Origin: [Clostridium] fimetarium
GTDB lineage: Bacteria; Bacillota; Clostridia; Lachnospirales; Lachnospiraceae
Assembly (NCBI RefSeq): GCF_900111235.1
Contig: NZ_FOJI01000009.1
Coordinates: forward strand, 62,001 to 126,000
Direction of reading: 5' to 3'
DNA: 64,000 nucleotides
The notes beneath the pieces were generated by a model, which was given only the letters and a program-made list of their open reading frames with translations, ran no database searches and was not told the origin of the DNA. Shown piece by piece: positions 1 through 10,300 of the stretch. The position numbers and the translations under genes are program-made. Positions within the stretch are counted from its first letter, which is position 1, and every line of letters begins with the position of its first letter.

Positions 1-531
1 TTCAACCCCCCCCCCCTTCTTATATACTGATTGCCAATACGAATACTCTTGTGTATGAAAGATTGAAAATCTCGCTCACTATATAATCGTAAAATAATCA
101 AATAACTTTCACTTTGATTGTAAATATATTTTATTTTTCTAAATTGTCGAATTCCTGAAATTTATGCAACTATACTTAAGTCTATAATAATATAAGATCC
201 ACGAACTATCAACATTTATAACTTCAAACAAGAGAACCATAATAATTGCTTTAAAACTATATAAAATAAATAAAAAGAGATCATAAGTGTCTAAAAAGCA
301 AATATAACACTTAATAATATTAAGAAAAAAGCACGATAATACACTTTATATCAATTGAAACACGCTATATTTAACTTTAAGTTTTGAAGTTATTGAACCA
401 TATTTACATTTGATTCTTAAGGTGTTATTCTCAAAAACGATAAGGAAACACATGAATAACATAATAAAATAAAGTGACATAAAGAAAACAGAGAAAACAA
501 AGAAAAAGCGAATAACAGAGAAGAGGGTAAA
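1..531. other. AT-rich non-coding region upstream of aspartase gene
   Basis: No convincing gene is seen. The stretch begins with a run of C residues near positions 6-15 and is otherwise very A/T rich. The only long reading frame touching it is on the reverse strand, is low in complexity and overlaps the start of the lyase gene, so it is taken as chance. A purine-rich ribosome site (GAAGAGGG) sits just before 532. No terminator or clear promoter could be assigned. Confidence 0.5.
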
Positions 532-1941
532 ATGTTGACAAGAATGGAATCAGACTCAATGGGTATGTTGGAAGTAGAGAAGGACGCTTATTATGGGGTA
601 CAAACATTAAGAGCAAAGAGAAACTTTTCAATTACAGGCCAAACAATGCATCAGGAATTAATTATTAGCCTGGCTAAATTAAAAAAAGCTGCAGCTATTA
701 CAAATCGTTCCGGAGGAATGCTTTCTTCAACTATTGCAAATGCCATAATAAAGGCGAGTGACGAAATCATAGCGGGGAAATTACATAATGAGTTTATAGT
801 TGATGCCATTCAAGGAGGCGCTGGTACTTCTGCTAACATGAATGCAAATGAAGTGATTGCAAATCGCGCAATTGAAATCTTAGGGGGAGAAAAGGGAGAC
901 TATTCAATTGTTCATCCAAACGACCATGTGAATATGGCGCAGTCAACAAATGATGTTTTTCCATCAGCTGGAAAGTTAGCAGTTGTGACGTTACTTCCAA
1001 AAACGATTTATCAATTAGAACGATTAGATGCGGCATTGATGAAAAAATCATTTGAATTTGACCACATCATAAAGATGGGAAGAACGCAATTGCAAGATGC
1101 AGTGCCAATGAGACTAGGACAGTCATTTCATGCATATAGCTCTGTTATTAAAAGAGATATTGAAAGGCTGATTAGAGTAGAAAAAACTATGCATACATTT
1201 AATATGGGTGCCACAGCAATTGGAAGCGGAATCAATGTGAGCCCTATATATTTCGATAATATAGCCCAAAATGTAAGCCTTGTATGTAATGATAAATTTT
1301 ATCAAGCAGAAGATTTGTTTGATGCTACGCAGAATTTGGATGGATTCGTTGAAGTATCTGCAGCACTAAAGATATGTGCAGTAAATATTTCAAAGATATG
1401 TAATGATTTAAGATTGTTGTCTAGCGGACCAAAGACGGGTCTGGCAGAAATTAATCTTCCTGCAATGCAAAATGGATCTTCAATTATGCCAGGTAAGGTA
1501 AATCCAGTTATCCCGGAAGTGGTTTCACAGGTGGCATTTAATATAATAGGAAATGATATTACGATTACAATGGCAGCGGAGTCTGGTCAAATGGAATTAA
1601 ATGCATTTGAGCCAGTATTGTTCTATAAATTGTTTGAGTCCATTGAGACACTAAAAGCTGCAGCTGCTACATTAGTAGATAATTGTATACTAGGGATTTC
1701 TGCAAATGAGGAACGATGTAGTGAACTCTTAAATGCGAGTGTGGGAATATCAACAGCGCTATGTCCTCATATTGGATATAAGAAATCTGCAGAAATTGCA
1801 AAAGAGTCTTTGAAAACAGGGATTTCGGTAAAACAGTTAGTATTAGAGAAAGGTTTATTGAATTCTTCCCAATTAAAAATCATCTTAAATCCAATCATAA
1901 TGACTGAACCACAAAGTGACCTTAAAAAGATGGCAATCTAA
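532..1941 (+). CDS. aspA: Aspartate ammonia-lyase (aspartase/fumarase class II family)
   Basis: This 469-residue cytoplasmic enzyme belongs to the aspartase/fumarase superfamily, which eliminates ammonia from L-aspartate (or water from malate) to give fumarate. The superfamily signature GSSIMPGKVNP is at residues 315-325. The conserved segments around HPNDHVNMAQSTNDVFPSA and GRTQLQDAVPMRLGQ are also present, and the length matches the family. Aspartase is preferred over fumarase from overall resemblance, but the two cannot be cleanly separated by eye. The start at 532 is preceded by GAAGAGGG. The gene appears to stand alone, with a different type of gene 100 nt downstream. Confidence 0.85.
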   Translation: MLTRMESDSMGMLEVEKDAYYGVQTLRAKRNFSITGQTMHQELIISLAKLKKAAAITNRSGGMLSSTIANAIIKASDEIIAGKLHNEFIVDAIQGGAGTSANMNANEVIANRAIEILGGEKGDYSIVHPNDHVNMAQSTNDVFPSAGKLAVVTLLPKTIYQLERLDAALMKKSFEFDHIIKMGRTQLQDAVPMRLGQSFHAYSSVIKRDIERLIRVEKTMHTFNMGATAIGSGINVSPIYFDNIAQNVSLVCNDKFYQAEDLFDATQNLDGFVEVSAALKICAVNISKICNDLRLLSSGPKTGLAEINLPAMQNGSSIMPGKVNPVIPEVVSQVAFNIIGNDITITMAAESGQMELNAFEPVLFYKLFESIETLKAAAATLVDNCILGISANEERCSELLNASVGISTALCPHIGYKKSAEIAKESLKTGISVKQLVLEKGLLNSSQLKIILNPIIMTEPQSDLKKMAI

Positions 1942-2043
1942 AATTACATTTTTCTTTATTTTTCCTATTGTATATTGTTACATAAAAAGATAAAATAATT
2001 AGTAACATAATAAATATATAATATGAAAGGAATTTCTTAATAT

Positions 2044-2934
2044 ATGAAAAAAATTATTTTATCAACAATACTAATAACTACCGCAATTGCACTTACTGCA
2101 TGCAATTCTAATACTACTTCTAAGATTGAAGCGACGTTAGAACAGCCAATGTCAACAACGTCAGGACAAATATTAGGATCAGATATTGTATCTGCGTTAC
2201 CCTCCAATGCAGCAGTCCCAGTATATTCAAATATGGCCTATTATTTGAGCGCAAAGCTAGAGGAATACAAAGCTTATTCACTTGTACATCCTGATTATAC
2301 ACTTGAAAATATAGTCACTTATGTGAATATAGGACTTGATAATGCATTTTATACGAATACTAAAGTGATTCAGAAGCCAGAAGATATACTGGTACTGTGT
2401 AACAAATATAATTCACTTCCAGATAATTATGTGCCAAGTGATCTAGTAGAAGTGACAACTGCTAATTCAGCTGCAAGTGGCTTGAAGCTTAGAAAAGAAG
2501 CGGCACAAGCGTTTGATAAATTGTGTGATGGTGCAAAACAAGCAGGATATACGATTTTTGGAGCTTCTGGTTATAGGAGTTATAGTACGCAGAAGTCGTT
2601 ATATAATAATTATGCGGCATCAGACGGTGTTACGAATGCGGATACTTATAGTGCAAGGCCTGGATTTTCAGAACATCAGACAGGATTGGCTATCGATGTT
2701 AAAAATGCTACCGTTGTATATGATAGCTTTGGCACCACACCAGAATATCAGTGGGCTAAGGATAATGTACAAAAATATGGATTTATAATTAGATATCTGC
2801 CTTCAACAATCGGTATCACAGGATATAAGTCAGAAGAATGGCATTTTAGGTATGTTGGAGTTGACACTGCTACGGCTGTATATGCGTTAGGAATAACATA
2901 TGATGAATATTGTGCTAGGTATTTGATGAAATAA
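2044..2934 (+). CDS. D-alanyl-D-alanine carboxypeptidase lipoprotein (VanY/M15B)
   Basis: This 296-residue protein is an exported zinc peptidase that would trim the terminal D-Ala from peptidoglycan stem peptides. The N-terminus is a lipoprotein signal with lipobox LTAC (Cys20). The catalytic domain fills the C-terminal half: the substrate-binding segment SGYRSYSTQ, the zinc motif SEHQTGLAID (His211, Asp218) and EEWHF (Glu265 catalytic, His267 zinc ligand). All M15B catalytic residues are intact. The gene ends 12 nt before sbcD, so the two may share a transcript, though no functional link is obvious. GAAAGG precedes the start. Confidence 0.9.
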   Translation: MKKIILSTILITTAIALTACNSNTTSKIEATLEQPMSTTSGQILGSDIVSALPSNAAVPVYSNMAYYLSAKLEEYKAYSLVHPDYTLENIVTYVNIGLDNAFYTNTKVIQKPEDILVLCNKYNSLPDNYVPSDLVEVTTANSAASGLKLRKEAAQAFDKLCDGAKQAGYTIFGASGYRSYSTQKSLYNNYAASDGVTNADTYSARPGFSEHQTGLAIDVKNATVVYDSFGTTPEYQWAKDNVQKYGFIIRYLPSTIGITGYKSEEWHFRYVGVDTATAVYALGITYDEYCARYLMK

Positions 2935-2945
2935 GGGGGGACAAT

Positions 2946-4103
2946 ATGAAATTATTTCATTTGTCAGATTTGCATATTGGAAAACAATTGCATGGTTACA
3001 ATCTAAAGGACGATCAAATTGTTGTTTTCGGGAAAATTGTTTCGGAAGTAACAAAGCAGAGACCGGATGTGATTATGATTGCAGGGGATATCTATGACAA
3101 ATCGGTTCCTTCTGCGGAAGCGGTTAATGTGTTTGATGAATTTCTGACAGAATTATCGATTATTGAACCATCAATTCCGATTCTTATTATTGCAGGAAAT
3201 CATGATTCTCCAGAGCGTTTGGAATTTGCTAGTCAGATTCTTGGAAAAAATAATATATATATTGCTGGAATGCCGCCAAGAAACAAGGAAGATTTTATTA
3301 AAAAGATAACACTCACGGATGAATTTGGTGAAATAGATTTTTATTTATTACCATTTATGAAACCTGGTTATGTTCGGAATGTTTTTGAGGAGCCAATCGA
3401 TAACTATGATGAGGCTCTAAGACGGATTATAGAGAGAGAAAATATAGATTATACGAGACGAAATGTGCTTATATCGCATCAGTTTTATACGGCAGGAGAT
3501 AAGGAAACAGTTCGAAGTGACTCTGAACTGATTAGTGTTGGCGGTATAGATAATGTTGATATTTCTGCGATAGCCAAGTTTGATTATGTGGCATTGGGGC
3601 ATATTCATGGTCCACAGCAGGTAGGGCATGAACATATTAGATATTGTGGAACACCTCTAAAATATTCTGTTAGCGAAAAGAATCACAATAAAGCAATACT
3701 ATGTGTATCCATAGGAGAGAAAAACACTCCAATTGCGCTAGAAAAGATTGAATTTGAGCCAATAAGAGATGTTAGAGAAATCAAAGGAAAACTGCAGGAG
3801 GTTATTGCAGCAGCCACGAAGGATAATAAGGATGATTTTATTAGTGTGATTCTAATAGATGAAGACGATTCACTTTACAAACCGAAGGATCAACTGATGG
3901 ATGTATATTCCCATATTCTAGAAGTAAAGGTGGATAATCAAAGAACAAGAAATATGCTTGAAGATGCGGATGAAGTAGAAAAGATTACGGATCCGTTTTT
4001 GGCATTTGAAAAGTTCTTTTTTGCTATGCAATCTAGAGATATGACAGAGGATGAGAAGAATATTATTATTGAAATTATAAATAATGCAAAGGAGTCAGAG
4101 TGA
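2946..4103 (+). CDS. sbcD: Exonuclease SbcCD subunit D (Mre11-type nuclease)
   Basis: This 385-residue metallophosphoesterase is the nuclease subunit of SbcCD, which cleaves hairpins and processes DNA ends. The metal-binding motifs appear in order: SDLHIGK (Asp8, His10), AGDIYDKS, AGNHDSPE and GHIHGPQ. The C-terminal third is the capping domain. AGGGGGG lies a few bases before the ATG. The stop codon falls 1 nt before the sbcC start and the sbcC ribosome site lies inside this gene, which points to translational coupling. Family and partner are clear from sequence and context. Confidence 0.95.
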   Translation: MKLFHLSDLHIGKQLHGYNLKDDQIVVFGKIVSEVTKQRPDVIMIAGDIYDKSVPSAEAVNVFDEFLTELSIIEPSIPILIIAGNHDSPERLEFASQILGKNNIYIAGMPPRNKEDFIKKITLTDEFGEIDFYLLPFMKPGYVRNVFEEPIDNYDEALRRIIERENIDYTRRNVLISHQFYTAGDKETVRSDSELISVGGIDNVDISAIAKFDYVALGHIHGPQQVGHEHIRYCGTPLKYSVSEKNHNKAILCVSIGEKNTPIALEKIEFEPIRDVREIKGKLQEVIAAATKDNKDDFISVILIDEDDSLYKPKDQLMDVYSHILEVKVDNQRTRNMLEDADEVEKITDPFLAFEKFFFAMQSRDMTEDEKNIIIEIINNAKESE

Positions 4104-4104
4104 T

Positions 4105-7023
4105 ATGAAACCGTTAAGGCTAGAAATGTCGGCATTTGGCTCTTATGCAGCTGAAACAAAAGTTGATTTTACAGCAGTAAATCATGGGATATTTTTGATC
4201 GCAGGGGATACAGGAGCTGGAAAAACAACAATATACGATGCCATTAATTATGCACTTTATGATAAAACAAGTGGAAATCAACGTGATGGAAATATGATGA
4301 GAAGTCAGTATGCAGCACTTGATGTACCCACGTTTGTTAAACTTACATTTAATTATGGCAGTAATGAATACACAATAATTCGCAATCCGGAATATATTCG
4401 AGAGAGTAAAAGAAAGAAAGCGGACGGTACGAATGATAGCGCGGCTCAAAAAGCAGAGGTTAGTCTGATTATGCCGGATGGTTCAGAATTCATTGGGAAA
4501 AAGGTAGATATCAATAAGAAGATTGTTGATATTATTGGGCTTGATGCGAATCAGTTTTCTCAAGTGGTTATGATTGCACAAGGAGATTTTCTGAAGTTGC
4601 TTCATGCTAATTCTGACGATAGAAAGATAATATTTTCTAAAATATTTAATACTAAGATATATTGGAAAATAGAAGAAGAGTTAAAGTATAGATTTAAGAG
4701 GATATACGGTAAGCTTGAGGATAATAATAAGGAATGTAGAATCATAATTAATAATGTAACAGTTAGTGAAGATAGTATGCATATAGATTCATTTTATGGG
4801 TGTAAAGAAAAGTTAGAGCCCGACTTCGAAAAGTTATTACCGTTGATTAAAGAGATTATTAATGAGCAAAAGGCAAGCCAGAAGATAATTAAGAAGAAGG
4901 AAGCAGATTTACAGACACATTTAGATGAAATAAATGCACAGCTTAAGGCTGCTAATGATTTAAATCAATTATTTGTACAGTTAGAAAATTCCAATCGTAA
5001 GTTATTAAAGTTAAAAGAACAAAAACCATTCATTGATAAGAAGATTTTGCTTGTAAATAGTGCCAAGAAGGCCGAAAAAGTGTTCGTATTTGAGGAAAGA
5101 TATAGGAACGGCAAGAAAGCATATGATGATGGTGCTACTAGAATTGCAGAGTTGAGCAGGTGGATTACGGCGAACCAAAGTATCGTTGACGAGAAGAAGT
5201 CATCGGTAGAGATATTAAAACATCAAAAGGATGAGGAAGAACCGAATCTGCAGCAAATCATAGCTAGAATAGATTCCGTTATTTCAGAAGATAAAAATTT
5301 ACTTAAAAATAGATTTAATGCCGGAAATAATATAGATGCAAGAGCGATAAAAACATTAAGTGAATTAAGAGAAGAATATCAAGACTGTAAGTTTGATTTT
5401 GCTAAAATGGAAGCGGATGTAACAGAATTAACTGCAAAAAAAGAGGCACTTAGCAACCTATCTAAAAATATTGAAGTTATCGAAAAGCTAAATAATATAC
5501 AAAAGAGAGATTATCAAAAGTTAGATGATGCGATTGGTAGCTATCGTAGTAAATTTCAAGAGTATGAGAAATTTTATGAAACATTTTTAAGCGAACAAGC
5601 AGGAATTTTAGCAATTGGGCTGAAAGAAGGGGAGCCATGTCCTGTATGCGGGTCAATGACACATCCCAATAAAACACCATTGTCAGCAGCAGCGGTTACG
5701 CAGGAGCAGGTCGATAGAGCAAAAAAAGATAGAGATTTACAAGAAGGTCTTAGAGATAAGGCAAATCAAGCCTTTCAAATTAGTAAAGGTGAATATGATA
5801 AGGAACTAGATTATATTGAACGGGAAGCAAAGAAAATCGTGGCGATTAATTTTGTCGCAGATGACAAAGGGTTTCTATTAATATCACAAAAATTCGAGGA
5901 ATTTAGTAAACAGCTTATTTCTTCTCAATATCAATTGGAAACAGCGAAGAAAAGGGCTGAAAAGTATAGAATAGAGGCAAATCAACGCCTACAATATCTG
6001 AACTTTAAATTTGAAGAAGAGTCTTATCAGTATCAAAAACTTGTCAGTGAACTGGAAGCAAAAAATGGTGCAAGAGATAACGAAAAAGCAAATTACACAA
6101 AACTTGAAGAGGAATATGTTCTGTCGCAGGAGCATTACCGAAAGTCTATTGTTGATAATGGATTTAAAGATGAGAATGACTATAAACTTAGTAAAAAGAC
6201 AGAAGATGAGCTTGAATACATTCTTAAGGAAATCGAAGTATTTAAGGAAGAGAATATTCGAACTAGTGAAAATGTTTTAGTACTAACCAAGCAGACGGAA
6301 GGAAAGTCAGTGATTGAAGTTGACTCTTTACTTGAACGGCAAAAAGGCATCTCAAGGGAAAAATCAGAGATTGAAGAACGCCATAGAATTATATATAGTA
6401 GCGTGCAACAAAACTCAGATGCATTTAATAAGTTGGAAAGTTTAGCAGGTAAGCGAGAAAACTTGAAGCGGGAATATGAAAATATTAGCGTTTTAAGTAA
6501 AACTGCAAATGGTAATCTTGCAGGAAGTGCAAAAATTGATTTTGAGACATATGTACTTAGACAATACTTTAGACAAATTATAGCTGCGGCGAATAAACGT
6601 TTAATAAAAATGGTATCGAATCAATTTAAACTACAGTGTAGAAATATTGATGAATTGGGTGGACAGGGTTCCGCCGGTCTTGATTTGGATATATTTAGCA
6701 TGGTGACGAATTCGAGTAGAGATGTGAAGACGCTTTCAGGTGGCGAGTCATTTATGGCGGCACTATCAATGGCACTTGGGTTGGCAGATGTAATTCAGAA
6801 CTCGGCTGGTGCAGTTCATATTGAGACAATGTTTATAGATGAAGGATTTGGTTCACTTGATGATGAATCTAGGGAACAGGCAATTATGATTTTAAATGAA
6901 CTTGCTGGAAATAACAGACTGGTCGGGATTATATCCCATGTAACAGAATTAAAAGAGCAAATTGATTGTAAACTAATTGTTGAAAAGAGTGAAAAGGGTA
7001 GCAGAATCAGATGGTCCTTTTAA
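4105..7023 (+). CDS. sbcC: Exonuclease SbcCD subunit C (Rad50-type ATPase)
   Basis: This 972-residue SMC-like ATPase partners SbcD. Walker A GDTGAGKTT is at residues 34-42. Long coiled coils flank the zinc hook CPVC (Cys512 and Cys515). The ABC signature LSGGES starts at residue 877 and Walker B FIDEGFGSLD contains Asp912-Glu913. I chose the ATG at 4105, directly after the sbcD stop, because AAGGAG lies 12 nt upstream. An in-frame ATG at 4084 would overlap sbcD and lacks a ribosome site. A strong terminator follows, closing the operon. Confidence 0.95.
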   Translation: MKPLRLEMSAFGSYAAETKVDFTAVNHGIFLIAGDTGAGKTTIYDAINYALYDKTSGNQRDGNMMRSQYAALDVPTFVKLTFNYGSNEYTIIRNPEYIRESKRKKADGTNDSAAQKAEVSLIMPDGSEFIGKKVDINKKIVDIIGLDANQFSQVVMIAQGDFLKLLHANSDDRKIIFSKIFNTKIYWKIEEELKYRFKRIYGKLEDNNKECRIIINNVTVSEDSMHIDSFYGCKEKLEPDFEKLLPLIKEIINEQKASQKIIKKKEADLQTHLDEINAQLKAANDLNQLFVQLENSNRKLLKLKEQKPFIDKKILLVNSAKKAEKVFVFEERYRNGKKAYDDGATRIAELSRWITANQSIVDEKKSSVEILKHQKDEEEPNLQQIIARIDSVISEDKNLLKNRFNAGNNIDARAIKTLSELREEYQDCKFDFAKMEADVTELTAKKEALSNLSKNIEVIEKLNNIQKRDYQKLDDAIGSYRSKFQEYEKFYETFLSEQAGILAIGLKEGEPCPVCGSMTHPNKTPLSAAAVTQEQVDRAKKDRDLQEGLRDKANQAFQISKGEYDKELDYIEREAKKIVAINFVADDKGFLLISQKFEEFSKQLISSQYQLETAKKRAEKYRIEANQRLQYLNFKFEEESYQYQKLVSELEAKNGARDNEKANYTKLEEEYVLSQEHYRKSIVDNGFKDENDYKLSKKTEDELEYILKEIEVFKEENIRTSENVLVLTKQTEGKSVIEVDSLLERQKGISREKSEIEERHRIIYSSVQQNSDAFNKLESLAGKRENLKREYENISVLSKTANGNLAGSAKIDFETYVLRQYFRQIIAAANKRLIKMVSNQFKLQCRNIDELGGQGSAGLDLDIFSMVTNSSRDVKTLSGGESFMAALSMALGLADVIQNSAGAVHIETMFIDEGFGSLDDESREQAIMILNELAGNNRLVGIISHVTELKEQIDCKLIVEKSEKGSRIRWSF

Positions 7024-7042
7024 TAAAATAGAATACATAAAG

Positions 7043-7088
7043 AATACCTAGTATGGTTTGATAAAAAAAACAGTACTAGGTATTTTTT
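7043..7088 (+). terminator. Intrinsic terminator after sbcDC
   Basis: Perfect 11-bp inverted repeat AATACCTAGTA / TACTAGGTATT (7043-7053 and 7074-7084) with an A-rich loop, followed by TTTTTT. It sits 20 nt after the sbcC stop. Confidence 0.9.
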
Positions 7089-7305
7089 GACATAAAATCA
7101 TAAAAAAAACTCTTATATTAGACAAAAATGATGCATGCCAAAAATGACTCTGTAAAATATAGATAAAATAATTGTATAGTAGGTGTATAAGTTGTTAGAA
7201 ATGTCAGTAAGAAAGGAGAATTAGAATTAACAAAAGAAAGCAAGGCAAGAAGTAGTGAAAGATGAGAAAAAATTAGTATGATTTTAAATAGGAGGAAGAA
7301 TTAAA

Positions 7306-10300
7306 ATGATGTTTATGAAAAGTAAGACATTAAGAAAAACATTAGCTATTATGTTTTCATTTATAATGGTAGCAATGCTAGCAATCCCATCAGGTGGATT
7401 CGGATTTAGTTCAACAGCATATGCGGCTAGTACAAAAGCGGTAGATGGAGATTATTTCTTTGATTTTAGAGATGGTTCAATAATCCCAACAACTACAAAG
7501 GGAAATGTTGATGTAACTTATGAAACAATGAAAGTATTAGTAGGAACAAAAAATGCATACGGCTATAACGGAGCACAGCATGGCGTACAATTTAAGGCAG
7601 GTAATTCAATTGAAATAGCAGTAACAGGACCTACAAAAATTTCAGTTGGTGATTGCCAATATTCAAATGGTCAAAAACCTACAACTATGACATTATCTAG
7701 TTCGGATGGATCATATACACAGACATGTGATTCTGCAAAAGCTTGTTATGATGATAATGGGAATAATATGATTGTATTTACATATAAAGGAGATGCTGCA
7801 ACAACACTTGTACTCTCATTTACTGGTTCAACATATGTTCCTGTCATTAAGGTAGAGTCTTTAAGCAAAACATATGCTTTTACAAATCAATCAATTATTA
7901 CATCAAGTACAGCGACCACAACAGATACTACCTATGGAAGTTTAAAAGTATTAGCAGGAACAAGCTCATATTATAATCATATGGATGTACATGGTTCAGA
8001 ATTTCATCCTGGAAATTCATTTCAACTATCTGTTTCAGGAGCTACAAAGGTAAGTGTTGGTGATTGTAAGTATTCTGATTTTACATCAATGACACTGAAA
8101 AGTGCAGATGGTTCATATAGTGAAACTATAAATGCCACAAGAAGCGAAACAGGAATTCTTGATTTTAAATATACTAGTGTTGATGCAACGGTACTTACTT
8201 TAACAATTAATGGTGGAACAAAGGCTTATATATCATCTATTAAAACAAGTGCAATATTTGAAGAAGTAGGCGATGTTAATGGTGTTCCTAAGGATTCCGT
8301 ACACGCTTATAACTTTTCAGATGGTTCAGTAGTTGCAACATCATATGATGCAGCAACTAGATTAACATCTTTCGTTACTTCTACTGACGGGTTCTTAAAG
8401 GTAGTCAGTGCAGGAAGTTTATACACACATGATAAACAACATGGTTTAGCAATCTATAATGGAGACAGTTTTGAAGTCAAAGTTTCAGGAGATGCAGTTG
8501 TAACCTTTAATCTTTGCCAGTATGGTGCAGATAAAACAGCGACTATTGTTGCAAGTAATAAAAAAGGTGCAATTACTTCATCAAAAACACAACTTCTACA
8601 AGGGACTGAAAATGATGGACTTTCACAAGCATCATTTCAGTACGCAGGTGTTGCTACAACATTAGTATTTACAATTAGCACACCAGTGGCAGGAGCAGAA
8701 ATGTACTTACATGGTATGAATGTATCTGATCTTCCAGCAGCACAGGCTACGCCTACATTAGTCGGAAATGGTAAAGTTGATGTATGGGATCTTGGTGCAC
8801 AACAATTAGATACAGCAAAGTATAACAACATGTTATCTGAAAGTATCATTAACAGTTGGTATCCTTCTACAATAACAGCTGGTAGTGCAGGAAACTCTTT
8901 AGGATCATTTGCTACAGCTGAACTTATGTTTGTTGCACAAGGTTACACAAATAACAGACTTAGAACATCTAATAAAAATCTTACAAGATATGATGAAAAA
9001 ACTGATATTATAGTTGATGGTACAACATTGTCAGGTTATGTTTATTCAAATAATGCGGCCAATGCTACACTCAGTTTAGATGTTAAAGCTTATAAGAATG
9101 ATATTTTAACAGTTTATGCTGGCTCAAATGGCGCGGACTCAACAATTTACTGTGTATCTCCAACAGGCGTTATTCAACAGGGAATGTCAAATGGAACGGG
9201 TGTAAAACTTACATTTGCAGCACCAGAATATGGCCTATACAAAATCTACTCAACAGATGAAAAATTAGTTATTTATAGAGTAGAAAGAGCGCATACACAA
9301 CCGATTTTAGTTACTGGAAATGTTGACATAACAGCAGCAACTGGAATTGCTGCAAAAAATTATAAAATTAATTTCACTAATAAACAAACAGGTGAAGTAA
9401 TTGAAACTTCAGTTGTTGGTGGATCATATAGCGCATATTTAAATGAAGAGTTTGATTATAATATTACATTAGCAAATGCAAATGGTTATATTATAAGTAG
9501 TCAAAATGCAGTTAAATATGCAAAAGGAACTGGAAATTCCACATTGTCAATTACAATTAAATCAGTTGATTTGGCGACTGTAACAGGAGAAATTGTAGGA
9601 CTTTCTGCAGCAGCCTTAGCTAATTTAAAATTATCATTTGTAAATACAGATATGATTTATGTTCCTGATTTTACAATTAGTGGAACAACAATAACGGCAA
9701 AATTAGAAAAAGGTGTTACATATAAAATAGTTGCTAATAATATTAATGATTATTATCTATCAGATATATCAACAATTAATAAAACAGCTGATGTAACGCA
9801 GAATATTACATTTGCATTAAAACCAACCTATAAGGTTTCATTAAACTTAGCCGAGCTTCCAATAAATGTTGCAGCAGGAGCTACGGTAACATTTACAAAT
9901 ATCAATGAAACTGGATACAAATATACTTTTAATGCTGCAGATCCTATTAAATTAAGAGATGGACAATACAAAGTAGTAGTGAAAAATATTGGTACCGATG
10001 CATATGTTCAAGCATTAACTTCAGATTTGAAGGTTAATGGAGCAGATGTAAGTAAAACCGTTAAGTTTAAAAACAATACATCATGGGATTTTTCAGTATA
10101 TAACGGTAATCCAGGTATCGAAACAATTGCTGGAAGCCAATATTACTTAGGATTAGCATTAACAGGTGCAGTTCTTGAAAACAAGACTTATTTACTTGTT
10201 AATACAGATGGACAAATAGCAATTCCAGTTAAAAAAGGAAACATTGTTAATTTATCATACTGTTATTGTGCTTCATTTAGCATAGACGGTGTTCAAGCGG

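Noticed and set aside
431-631. Reverse-strand Leu/Phe-rich frame overlapping the aspA start
   Set aside because: Low-complexity product, overlap with a clear gene and no ribosome site.
7087-7119. TTGACA/TATATT as the pectinesterase promoter
   Set aside because: The spacer is about 21 nt, too long for a standard promoter, and TTGACA overlaps the sbcC terminator tail.
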